Position numbers and translations under genes: made by a program
Assembly: GCA_021324655.1 (NCBI GenBank)
Contig: JAJPIP010000044.1
Span: forward strand, 26,456-90,455
Direction of reading: 5' to 3'
Length of the DNA stretch: 64,000 bases
DNA from: Pseudomonadota bacterium
GTDB taxonomy: Bacteria; Chloroflexota; UBA5177
Part shown: positions 8,185 through 15,915 of the stretch, piece after piece
How the letters are laid out: each line of letters opens with the position of its first letter
How positions within the stretch are numbered: position 1 is the first letter of the stretch
The notes under the pieces: model-generated
Seen by the model: the letters and a program-made list of their open reading frames with translations, nothing else
The model's database searches: none
Told to the model about the DNA's origin: nothing

Positions 8185-8236
8185 TGACGACGTCATCTGT
8201 TTACAACTTGACAGGACGTCAACCGAGGAAGATTAT
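8185..8236 (+). promoter_or_regulatory. Promoter with palindromic operator upstream of oxidase subunit I
   Basis: TTGACA at 8208-8213 and GATTAT at 8231-8236 are 17 bp apart, a good sigma-70-like promoter 90 bp before the subunit I start. The -35 box sits inside the inverted repeat TTGAC-AGGAC-GTCAA (8208-8222), and a second palindrome, TGACG-A-CGTCA, lies at 8185-8195. The two sites share the TGAC/GTCA half-site, so a dimeric regulator could block or assist this promoter. Confidence 0.5.
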
Positions 8237-8326
8237 GAAATCAAGGATCAGTCCTAATCTGGGCAGTACGATTTCCCCTTTCGTGGAGTGGGCCGCTAGG
8301 CCGGACGGGGAGCGGAGGTAGAGAGC

Positions 8327-10228
8327 ATGGCTGTCGCGACCGGTGTAATGCCCGCGAGGCGTTCGTGGCTCATGCGCCCGAACATGCTGTGGGCGTTTGT
8401 CCTGGGCATTGCCGCCTTTGTGTTCGTGGTCTGGGGGCTGGGGCACGACGGCGGTCTGCTGCCGTCGTGGGGACTCGAGATCAACCAGATCATGTTCCTT
8501 GGCTACGGCGCGGCGATCCTTTTCTTCTTCATCGGCCTGGGAGTCTTCAATGAGCCGGTGAAGTGGCTTCTGGGTATTCCCATCTCCGAGGAAGAGGAAC
8601 TGGAGCGTTACGGCGCCTACGGCGGGATCGACCGCTACTTTCGCTACACGCTCGACCACAAGGTCATCGGCATCCAATACATGGTGACGATCCTGGCCGC
8701 CTTCTGTCTGGGTGGCTTCATCGCCATGCTGATTCGGACCGAGCTTCTCACGCCGAACGCGAGGTTCACCGATCCGGAGACGTATCTCTCCCTGGTCACC
8801 GAGCACAGCGTCATCATGCTGGTCATGGCCAGCAGCATCATCATTGGAAGTTTTGGCAACTACTTTATTCCGCTCTTCATCGGCTCGAAGCGCATGGCCT
8901 TTCCGCGCATTGAGGCGCTTTCCTTCTGGCTCTTCCTTCTCGCCATCGTGATCATGCCGACCGCGCTGTTCTTCGGTGGGTCTCAGACAGGATGGACCGG
9001 GTATGCCCCGCTCGCCGACCAGATGCATGCCGGGCATGATGCGTACATCACGACCTGGGCGCTGGCAGGGACGGCCAACACCCTGGTTGGGATCAACCTG
9101 GTGGCAACGATCTGGCTGATGCGCGCTCCCGGCATGACCTGGTCGCGCATGAACCTCACCTGCTGGTCGGTCCTGGTCGGCGCCATCCTTGACTGGTTGG
9201 CCATGCCGATCATGGTCGCGGTGCAGAGCATGGTGGGCTTCGACCGCGCCCTCCTGACCGGCCTTTTCGTCCCTGTCCAGGGAGGCAGCGCTTTCTTCTA
9301 CGAAAACGTGTTCTGGACGTTCGGCCATCCCGAGGTGTACATCCTCGCCATTCCAGGCATGGGCATTGTCCTTGACATCCTGCCCGTCTTCACCCGCCGT
9401 CCGATCTACGCGTATCGCGCGGCGGTGGTCGGCATGCTGGGAATCGGGCTTCTGAGCTGGTTCGTCTGGCAGCATCACCTCTTTGTCAGCGGCCTCACGC
9501 CGGGCCTGCGTCCCTTCTTCATGTTCTCGACCGAGATGATCTCGTTCCCCACGGGACTCGTGTTCCTGGCGGCCCTTGGGACGCTGTACGGCGGTGCCAT
9601 CCGTTTCAAGACGGCCATGTTGTTCGCGGTCGCGTTCTTCCCCGACTTTCTCCTGGGCGGGTTCAGCGGCATCTTTGTGTCCGATGTTCCGAGTGATGTG
9701 CAGTTGCACGGATCCTACTGGGTCCAGGCGCATTTCCACTTCATCCTGATGGGGGCGACGCTCTTCGCGTTCTTTGCCGGGATCTACTTCTGGTTCCCCA
9801 AGTTCACGGGACGGCGCCTCAATGAGCGGCTCGGTCAAGTGCACTTCTGGTTGATGTGGATCGGCTTCAACGGCACCTTCATCACGCTGGCGATCGTCGG
9901 GATCATGGGGATGTCGCGGCGCTACGCGACGTACTTCCCTTACCTACAGGGTGTCAATGTGACCGCGACCATCTTTGCCTACCTGCTCGGCATCTCAATC
10001 ATTCCGTTCCTGTGGAACTTCATCTACTCATGGGGTTGGGGTGAGAAGGCGGAAGAGAATCCCTACCAATCACGCAGCCTGGAGTGGCAGGTCCCGACGC
10101 CGATACCGGTCGACAACTTCGAGGAGATCCCACTCGTGCTGAGCGGTCCATACGAGTACTGGAGCAACCAGCCCATGGCCATTCTCAAGCCCTCTGAGTC
10201 GGCCGGAACACCGGCCGCGGGCAACTAG
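8327..10228 (+). CDS. ctaD: Heme-copper cytochrome c oxidase subunit I, atypical
   Basis: The 633-aa protein has all redox ligands: H160 (TEHSVIM) and H471 for heme a, H469 for heme a3, and H334, H383 and H384 for CuB, with the cross-link tyrosine Y338 in GHPEVYI. Compared with Paracoccus, the D-channel aspartate is R189 (GSKRMAFPR), the D-channel asparagine is E196, and the K-channel lysine is V412 (PTGLV); the glutamate equivalent to E278 remains (E336). About 80 residues with two extra helices precede the usual first helix (HKVIGIQYM at residue 111). It is the catalytic subunit, reducing O2, but proton uptake must differ from the standard A-type enzyme. Confidence 0.95.
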   Translation: MAVATGVMPARRSWLMRPNMLWAFVLGIAAFVFVVWGLGHDGGLLPSWGLEINQIMFLGYGAAILFFFIGLGVFNEPVKWLLGIPISEEEELERYGAYGGIDRYFRYTLDHKVIGIQYMVTILAAFCLGGFIAMLIRTELLTPNARFTDPETYLSLVTEHSVIMLVMASSIIIGSFGNYFIPLFIGSKRMAFPRIEALSFWLFLLAIVIMPTALFFGGSQTGWTGYAPLADQMHAGHDAYITTWALAGTANTLVGINLVATIWLMRAPGMTWSRMNLTCWSVLVGAILDWLAMPIMVAVQSMVGFDRALLTGLFVPVQGGSAFFYENVFWTFGHPEVYILAIPGMGIVLDILPVFTRRPIYAYRAAVVGMLGIGLLSWFVWQHHLFVSGLTPGLRPFFMFSTEMISFPTGLVFLAALGTLYGGAIRFKTAMLFAVAFFPDFLLGGFSGIFVSDVPSDVQLHGSYWVQAHFHFILMGATLFAFFAGIYFWFPKFTGRRLNERLGQVHFWLMWIGFNGTFITLAIVGIMGMSRRYATYFPYLQGVNVTATIFAYLLGISIIPFLWNFIYSWGWGEKAEENPYQSRSLEWQVPTPIPVDNFEEIPLVLSGPYEYWSNQPMAILKPSESAGTPAAGN

Positions 10229-10239
10229 GGAGGTTCGCT

Positions 10240-10872
10240 GTGGCAGAGAGCACGCAGTTTCACTCCGATGCGGCCGAGCAGGCATTCGCTCCGGTGCCGC
10301 GGTCTCTCGACGACCGCCTGACGCTGCTGTCGGTTCGCATGTTCTACATCGCGGGGTCCTTCTTCTTTGCGTCCTTCTACTTTGGTCTGGTCTACCTCCA
10401 GATCATGAATCTCAACAACATGTGGCTACCGCACGGCATCGACCATCCGCCGGCCTGGATCGGGGTATCGGAGGTGGTCCTCGTGCTGCTCGCCGGATCC
10501 GCCTACTTCGTCGGACAGTGGTTCGGCATGTACCGCGGCAATTTCAGCCTGCTCCGTTTGATGCTGTGGGTGGCAAGTCTGCTGACCGTCGTCGCGGTGA
10601 TCATCCACATCTACGAGCTGCACAATCCGGGTTTCAGCCTGCAGGGCGGTGGGTACGTCAGCCTCTTCATCGCGATCGAGACCGTTTTCACCATCTTTCT
10701 GGTCGTGACGGCGCTGGTGTTGATCGGCGTCGCGATCCGCGCCCAGAAGGGGCTCTTCAGTCGAAATGGCATCGCGGTGGCAGGATTTGGCGAGTACTTC
10801 GGCTGGCTGGCCGGGGTGGCGCTCTTTAACTTTCTGGCGCTGTACGTGCAGCCCTTCTTCCCGATCGCGTGA
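10240..10872 (+). CDS. ctaE: Heme-copper oxidase subunit III-like membrane protein
   Basis: The GTG start at 10240 follows AGGGAGG. The 210-aa protein has five hydrophobic helices, as in short bacterial subunit III, with the first near residues 35-55. Sequence similarity to classical subunit III is weak, so the call rests on position between subunit I and CtaG, size and topology. The stop overlaps the next start. Confidence 0.75.
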   Translation: MAESTQFHSDAAEQAFAPVPRSLDDRLTLLSVRMFYIAGSFFFASFYFGLVYLQIMNLNNMWLPHGIDHPPAWIGVSEVVLVLLAGSAYFVGQWFGMYRGNFSLLRLMLWVASLLTVVAVIIHIYELHNPGFSLQGGGYVSLFIAIETVFTIFLVVTALVLIGVAIRAQKGLFSRNGIAVAGFGEYFGWLAGVALFNFLALYVQPFFPIA

Positions 10873-11777
10873 CGACCATGAACTGGCTGTTGCAGTGGTC
10901 GTTTGATCCGGGGATCGTGGCGGCGATTGCCCTCGCCGCCATCCTGTACTGGCGAGGACGTCGCCGTCTCAGCGATGTCCGGCGCGGCGTGCCGCTGGAG
11001 CGCTGGCGAGTCGCATCGTTCTACGCGGGGCTGGTCGTGGTCCTGCTGGCGCTGGAGTCACCCATCGACGTGCTCTCCGCGTACCTCTTCAGCTTCCACA
11101 TGATCCAGCACTTGTTGCTCATCATGGTTGCTGCACCGTTGATTTTGATGGGTGATCCCGGCGTGACCATCATGCGTGGTGTCCCGCTCTCCCTGCGCCG
11201 ATCAGTCCTCGGCTCGGGGGCGCGGCAGGGCTGGTTGCATCACCTGGGTCACTGGTTCGGCCGCCTCAATCACCCCGTCCCGGCGGCGGTGATCTTCCTG
11301 GTCGATCTGTATCTCTGGCACTGGAACTTCCTGTTCAACCTGACCCTTCAGAACGATGCGGTGCACGCGTTCGAGCACCTCTGCTTTCTGGGGACCGCCC
11401 TTCTCCTGTGGACACAGGTCATCGATCAGCGGGCTCTGCACCCCCGACTCGGCCACTTCCAGCGGGCGATCTTTACCGTCATTGTCGGCGGGCTCAGCAA
11501 TCTGCTCGCGATGTACTTCGTCTTTTCAACGGTCCCGCTGTATACCTACGCGCGGGTCATCAATCGTCCCTTTGGCATGACGGCGCTCGGCGACCAGCAA
11601 CTGGCCGGAGGCATCATGTGGGTGCCTGTCCTCTTCCTCTTCGCCGGAGCCTTCGCGACGTTCATGTACCTGGGCCTGGGAGAAGATGCAGAGGCGGCTC
11701 CCCAGGCCGCGGTCGAGACACCGTATAGAGTCATACCCCGGCGGGCGCCGGGTGATGTGGGAGGTCGGCATGTCTAA
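10869..11777 (+). CDS. ctaG: CtaG-like cytochrome c oxidase assembly factor (caa3_CtaG)
   Basis: The 302-aa protein has seven hydrophobic helices and the family block HMIQHLLLIMVAAPLILMG near residue 75, with conserved histidines that are thought to take part in copper delivery to the oxidase. It may start at GTG 10869, overlapping the subunit III stop, or at ATG 10878. Its 3' end overlaps the next gene by 8 bp. Confidence 0.88.
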   Translation: MTTMNWLLQWSFDPGIVAAIALAAILYWRGRRRLSDVRRGVPLERWRVASFYAGLVVVLLALESPIDVLSAYLFSFHMIQHLLLIMVAAPLILMGDPGVTIMRGVPLSLRRSVLGSGARQGWLHHLGHWFGRLNHPVPAAVIFLVDLYLWHWNFLFNLTLQNDAVHAFEHLCFLGTALLLWTQVIDQRALHPRLGHFQRAIFTVIVGGLSNLLAMYFVFSTVPLYTYARVINRPFGMTALGDQQLAGGIMWVPVLFLFAGAFATFMYLGLGEDAEAAPQAAVETPYRVIPRRAPGDVGGRHV

Positions 11778-12420
11778 CCGAGGCATCCTCGTGACAGCGT
11801 TGTTCACCGTCATCGGGATCATTCTCCTGGCTTTGATGACGTTCTGGGTCGGGTACCACGCGGCCTACAGTGCCAACCGGGCAGCGGCCGGAGCCGTCAC
11901 CATCTCCACCAACAGCAGCGGGCAACCGGTGGCGCATATCTCGCTCAGCATTCAGCAAGAAGTTGGCGTGGGCCCCAACGCAGCATGGTTGGGCTATCAG
12001 ACCCGGACGAATCCTCCGCACCCCGGAACCATCTTCACCGTGCCCGCGAACGCTCTCGTGACTATGGATATCCACAACTTCGACTCCACGACGGCACTGC
12101 GAAACTACTTCTTCACGAAGGTGCAGGGGACCATCGGCGGCGTCGAGTACGTGAATGGGAAGCGCATCACCGTCATGAATCCCGACGACCTCTCCCATAC
12201 GTTCACTTTCCCGGCGGCCGGCGTGTCGGTGCCCATGATGGGGATCCCGAACAATGCGCGGGCGGGGGCGTTCGAGGACATGCGCTTCAGCTTCCGTGCC
12301 CCCTCCAGGAAGGGCGTCTACCGCTGGCAGTGCATCGTGCCGTGTGGCTGGGGGACGTACGGCAACGGCGGACCGATGGGTGAGATCGGCTACATGAGCG
12401 GCCTGATCACGGTCAACTAG
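11770..12420 (+). CDS. Subunit-II-like anchored cupredoxin with a degenerate CuA site
   Basis: Taken from ATG 11770 behind GGGAGG, the protein has 216 aa: one membrane anchor (residues 7-30) and a cupredoxin fold. H143 (DLSHTFTF) and the pair C188-x3-C192 (CIVPCGWG) match positions of CuA ligands. The histidine four residues after the second cysteine is replaced by T196, the glutamate between the cysteines is absent, and a methionine follows later at 203. It cannot form a standard CuA centre. It may bind one copper, act as a structural subunit, or be an electron donor resembling sulfocyanin. Confidence 0.8.
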   Translation: MSNRGILVTALFTVIGIILLALMTFWVGYHAAYSANRAAAGAVTISTNSSGQPVAHISLSIQQEVGVGPNAAWLGYQTRTNPPHPGTIFTVPANALVTMDIHNFDSTTALRNYFFTKVQGTIGGVEYVNGKRITVMNPDDLSHTFTFPAAGVSVPMMGIPNNARAGAFEDMRFSFRAPSRKGVYRWQCIVPCGWGTYGNGGPMGEIGYMSGLITVN

Positions 12421-12431
12421 GAGGGACGCGC

Positions 12432-13361
12432 GTGAGACACGCCATACGTATTGCGATCATCTGGATTGTCGTCACCGCCATCCTGGAGGTTTTGATTGGG
12501 ATCGTTCCCATCCCGTCGCCGGTGGGGTCGGATGAAGGTGAAGGAATCCACCAGACCATCTACATGCTGTTCTACCTGGGCGCACCCATCTTTGCCTTTG
12601 TGTGGGTCGTGCTGCTGTATGGTTTGATCACCTATCGGGCGCGCGATCCCCAAACCGAGACGGAACGGCCGCCGATGCCGGGATCGAATGCCCTGATCCT
12701 GCTCTGGGCCGGGATTACCTTCCTGATCGTTCTTTTCATGGCGGGTTGGGGGACGTTCACACTGCACGAGATCACGCAGCCGCCGTCGGTAGCTGCGGAG
12801 GGAAGCGCGGCCTCCACCCGCAGCCACCCCGGTGCTACCAACCAGAAACAGCCGGGAGGTCTGCCGGCAGGGTCGGTCTACACCAACGCTCGTCCGCTCA
12901 TCGTTCAGGCCATCGGCCAGCAGTGGTTCTGGACATTCCGCTATCCGAGCTTCGGCGGAATGGAAACCAAGGAACTCGTGGTGCCGGTGGGTGTCCCCGT
13001 TCTCTTCCACATCACCTCGCTGGATGTCGTGCATAGCTTCTGGATCTACGAGGAGGACGTCAAAGAGGACGCGGTCCCCGGACAGGACAACACCGCGTGG
13101 ATGGTGGCGCGGTTCCCCATACATACCGAGGTCAACGGCAAGAACTCGGCGTACTGCAACGAGCTGTGCGGTCTCTGGCACGGCTACATGGTAGCCAATG
13201 TGACCGTCGAGAAGTATTCGGCGTTCAAGAGTTGGGCTACGCACATGGAGTCGTACGAGAAATCGACAGGTCTCCTGAAAAACTTGCCGTCCTACGCGCC
13301 GGTGTACTATCCGGCATCCAACGCGAACTTCCCGCCCGCGCCCCAGGATCAGTCACCGTAG
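12432..13361 (+). CDS. ctaC: Cytochrome c oxidase subunit II with canonical CuA site
   Basis: The 309-aa protein has an N-terminal hydrophobic segment (5-25), two further helices (45-68 and 88-108) and a periplasmic cupredoxin domain. All CuA ligands are present: H201 (DVVHSFW), C242, E244, C246, H250 and M253 (YCNELCGLWHGYM). The motif GQQWFWTFRYPSF is the aromatic patch that takes electrons from cytochrome c. No fused heme-c domain (CxxCH) follows, and no cytochrome c gene is in the cluster. GTG start behind GGAGGGA. Confidence 0.95.
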   Translation: MRHAIRIAIIWIVVTAILEVLIGIVPIPSPVGSDEGEGIHQTIYMLFYLGAPIFAFVWVVLLYGLITYRARDPQTETERPPMPGSNALILLWAGITFLIVLFMAGWGTFTLHEITQPPSVAAEGSAASTRSHPGATNQKQPGGLPAGSVYTNARPLIVQAIGQQWFWTFRYPSFGGMETKELVVPVGVPVLFHITSLDVVHSFWIYEEDVKEDAVPGQDNTAWMVARFPIHTEVNGKNSAYCNELCGLWHGYMVANVTVEKYSAFKSWATHMESYEKSTGLLKNLPSYAPVYYPASNANFPPAPQDQSP

Positions 13362-13362
13362 C

Positions 13363-13521
13363 ATGGTGGTTCTCCTCCTGACGGCTCTGCTCGTCCTGGT
13401 CGTGGGCGGGCTCATCCTCTATGGCGCCGTCGCCTACCGGCGTCAGGCGGCGGGGCGTGAGGTACTCTGGACTGGGATGGCCGCGCTCTTGTTGGTGCTG
13501 CTGTTCGCCTACGTGCGTTAG
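13363..13521 (+). CDS. Small two-helix membrane protein of the oxidase cluster (52 aa)
   Basis: An ATG one base after the subunit II stop opens a 52-codon frame ending at TAG 13519-13521. The product has two hydrophobic helices, about residues 2-25 and 36-50, joined by the basic loop YRRQAAGRE. This is the build of small oxidase subunits such as CcoQ or bacterial subunit IV. There is no separate ribosome binding site, so it would be translated by coupling. It fills the gap between subunit II and ctaB exactly. Confidence 0.6.
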   Translation: MVVLLLTALLVLVVGGLILYGAVAYRRQAAGREVLWTGMAALLLVLLFAYVR

Positions 13522-13526
13522 AGGGG

Positions 13527-14453
13527 ATGGGTATGGTTGCGGGTGAAGTTGGCGCGGCAGAGATCGCTGTCCCGTCGCGGAGTGAGAAGATCTCGGCCTA
13601 CGTCGCGGTGACCAAGCCACGCATTATGAGCTTGCTCCTGGTCACCACCCTTGCCGCCCTCCTCATCGCCGCCCGTCAACATCCGCTCCCCACATTGACC
13701 CTCTGGCGAGTGCTGGTGGCCACGATCGGCGGCGGCGTTCTGGCTTCCGGCGGGGCCGCCGCTCTGAACTGCTATATCGATCGTGATATCGATGTGGTCA
13801 TGGCACGCACCCGGCGGCGGGCGATTCCGACCGGGACTCTGTCCCCGCGCGAGGTGCTGATCTTCGGTCTGTCGTTGACCGCGTTGTCGGTGGTGGTTCT
13901 GCTGATCTTCACCAACCCGCTGGCGGCCGTTCTGGCCTTCCTGGGGAACTTCTACTACGTCGTCATTTACACGCTCTGGTTGAAGCGCAGCACCACCCAG
14001 AACATCGTGATCGGCGGCGTAGCCGGTGCCATCCCGCCGCTGGTGGGGTGGGCAGCGGTGACGGGCGGTCTGGCGCTCCCCGCCTTTCTCCTCTTCGTCA
14101 TCATCACCTACTGGACGCCTGCCCATTTCTGGTCGCTGGCGCTGCTCGTGCGGGGCGATTACTCGCGTGCTCACGTGCCCATGCTGCCGTCGGTGACCAG
14201 CCAGACGCACGCGCGCTGGCAGATCCTGGTCTACGCGCTGCTCGTCGTCATCGCCTCTCTCCTGCTGGGCGCTGTCCACGCCATGGGCGCGATCTATATC
14301 GGCGGGGCGATCGTCCTCGGAGCGACCTTCCTGGGCTTTGCTGTGACCCTGGCCGCCCGGGGGACGGCGCGCCTGGCTCGCCGCACGTTCCTCTTCTCCA
14401 ATCTCTATCTGGCGGCTCTCTTTGCCGTCATGGTGATCGATCGCCTTGTCTGA
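13527..14453 (+). CDS. ctaB: Protoheme IX farnesyltransferase (heme O synthase)
   Basis: This 308-aa UbiA-family membrane enzyme attaches a farnesyl group to heme B, the first step to heme A for the oxidase. The allylic-diphosphate motif NCYIDRDIDVVMARTRRR lies near residue 81, the second conserved region (WTPAHFWSLAL) near 195, and nine hydrophobic helices are visible. ATG 13527 and ATG 13533 are both possible starts behind GAGGGG. No ctaA (heme A synthase) is in the window. Confidence 0.95.
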   Translation: MGMVAGEVGAAEIAVPSRSEKISAYVAVTKPRIMSLLLVTTLAALLIAARQHPLPTLTLWRVLVATIGGGVLASGGAAALNCYIDRDIDVVMARTRRRAIPTGTLSPREVLIFGLSLTALSVVVLLIFTNPLAAVLAFLGNFYYVVIYTLWLKRSTTQNIVIGGVAGAIPPLVGWAAVTGGLALPAFLLFVIITYWTPAHFWSLALLVRGDYSRAHVPMLPSVTSQTHARWQILVYALLVVIASLLLGAVHAMGAIYIGGAIVLGATFLGFAVTLAARGTARLARRTFLFSNLYLAALFAVMVIDRLV

Positions 14454-15018
14454 GGGGGTGCTCCCCGCATCCCGGCCGGCCTCGCAGCGTCTGATCGCGG
14501 GGGCACTGATTCTGGTCACGGCTCTCATCGTGATCGGCCAGCTGGTGGCGGTGTTCGGCGCATTTCGGAGTGACAGCGGGGCCGTGCCCATCCCCTCTCA
14601 CGGTTCCGTCAGCCGGCGGCTCGATGCGGTATTGATCGATGCGCTGGGACCGAGTGACCGCGGCGTTCGCCGCTTTCGTCTGGCGCCCCCGGTCCATCAC
14701 GGCAACAGCTACAGCGTCTCCATCATCTGGTCCCTGAACAACGACGTGGCGGAAGGAACCGTGGGAAACGGCGGCGCGGCCGATGTCTACAACATGCTGC
14801 ATGACCTGGCGGTATCCGGGATACCGATTTCCTCGGTCCGCCTCACCGGGACCTATCCCGTTGCCGGCCAGGAGCGCGTCGTGATGCAGCTCGCCGCCGG
14901 GCGAAAACTGCTGGCGCTCCTGAAGTCGGTGGGAAGCGATGGCCTCGATCCGCAGTCGGCCTGGCCGCTGGTGGATCGGATGTATGTCTATCCCCCCGTT
15001 CAGCCGACCGGAGAGTAA
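14446..15018 (+). CDS. Hypothetical membrane-anchored protein after ctaB
   Basis: The 190-aa product has one N-terminal anchor (about residues 16-38) and a soluble alpha/beta-looking domain rich in V, S and L. The start is unsure: TTG 14446 overlaps the ctaB end, and GTG 14458 is in frame. No family is recognised. Its place at the end of the oxidase operon suggests an extracytoplasmic accessory role. Confidence 0.55.
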   Translation: MSEGVLPASRPASQRLIAGALILVTALIVIGQLVAVFGAFRSDSGAVPIPSHGSVSRRLDAVLIDALGPSDRGVRRFRLAPPVHHGNSYSVSIIWSLNNDVAEGTVGNGGAADVYNMLHDLAVSGIPISSVRLTGTYPVAGQERVVMQLAAGRKLLALLKSVGSDGLDPQSAWPLVDRMYVYPPVQPTGE

Positions 15019-15059
15019 GTTCCTCCGCCGCAATTCCCGCAGATCTCCATGCATTGCGG

Positions 15060-15196
15060 GTAGGCGCAGGGCTTGTCCCTGCATGCGTCAGGTCCAGGAT
15101 TCCGTCGTCACGGACTGAGGAGCCCGCGACCAGACATGGAGTAGATGAACATGGGCCTGTGCAGGCGTCTCGCGCAGGGACAAGCCCTGCGCCTAC
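15060..15196. repeat. Dispersed palindromic element, copy A (137 bp)
   Basis: Two perfect 23-bp inverted arms lie at 15060-15082 and 15174-15196 with 91 bp between them. Each arm is itself a hairpin: GCAGGG-CTTGT-CCCTGC. It sits between convergent genes. Copies B (52405-52462) and C (63261-63400) share the arms. No gene is inside. It may be a small non-autonomous element, a REP-like unit, or a source of termination hairpins. Confidence 0.85.
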
Positions 15197-15219
15197 CGGC
15201 GGACGGGCCCGCTCGGTAC

Positions 15220-15915
15220 CTACCCCTTGCGTTCCGCTCCCACCATGAGGTGATACCCCCACGAGCCGGCCGGGATTAGATCCTCGGCCAGATACGCGCC
15301 GAAATAGAGATACTGCGCGATTGCGTGGATGCCCGGCAGGAAGGGGCGCAGCCCGAGGAGCAGCGGTAGGTGGATGAGCTCGGCCAGGCCCAGCCCCGTG
15401 TACTGCCGCTCGGTCATCTGGAAGTCCGGGGCCAGCAGTTCCGCCAGCCGGTCCGCGTCGTAATGGCGGTGCACCGGCGACTGCGGCCACGACGGGTCAT
15501 CCGTGGGGGGACGTGCCCAGGGCAGCAGACGGGCGTACACATTGAGCGAGTCGAGTCCGGCAAGGGCTCCGCGGTTGGGGACGCTCAGGACGAGTTTGCC
15601 GCCGGGACGGAGCAGGCGGGCGACCTCGCGCACGACGGCCGTGTCATCCGGAACGTGCTCCAGGACATCCAGCAGGAGGAGACCGTCGAAGTAGCCGTTC
15701 GGGTATGGGACCTCGCTCGCCGGGCCGCACGTGAAGAGAGCGTGGGGAACAGCCGTCCGGGCGCGTTCGATGTACGTTGGGTCGAGGTCGTGGCCGTAGG
15801 TCTCGTACCGTCGTGCCGGCAGCCGCGTGCCGAAGCCAAAGGCACAACCCAGATCCAGGACACGCGAGCCGGACGGTAGGTCCAGCAGGGTGAAGGCACG
15901 GCCCCAGCGCGCCAT
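15220..15915 (-). CDS. SAM-dependent methyltransferase (class I)
   Basis: The 231-aa protein has motif I VLDLGCAFGFGT (residues 19-30), an acidic motif II (YGHDLD) and the post-I block DGLLLLDVLEHVPDDTAVV. The C-terminal third has hydrophobic stretches, suggesting membrane association and a lipid-like substrate. Its ATG overlaps the stop of the acyltransferase (ATGA), so it is the last gene of the carotenoid minus-strand operon and could methylate a glycosyl or lipid group. Confidence 0.85.
   Translation of the reverse strand: MARWGRAFTLLDLPSGSRVLDLGCAFGFGTRLPARRYETYGHDLDPTYIERARTAVPHALFTCGPASEVPYPNGYFDGLLLLDVLEHVPDDTAVVREVARLLRPGGKLVLSVPNRGALAGLDSLNVYARLLPWARPPTDDPSWPQSPVHRHYDADRLAELLAPDFQMTERQYTGLGLAELIHLPLLLGLRPFLPGIHAIAQYLYFGAYLAEDLIPAGSWGYHLMVGAERKG

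Noticed and set aside
8219..9844. A 541-codon frame on the minus strand opposite oxidase subunit I
   Set aside because: It lies wholly antisense to a clear gene, has the low-complexity charged composition (H, D, E, R, Q) of a high-GC shadow frame, and shows no family motif.
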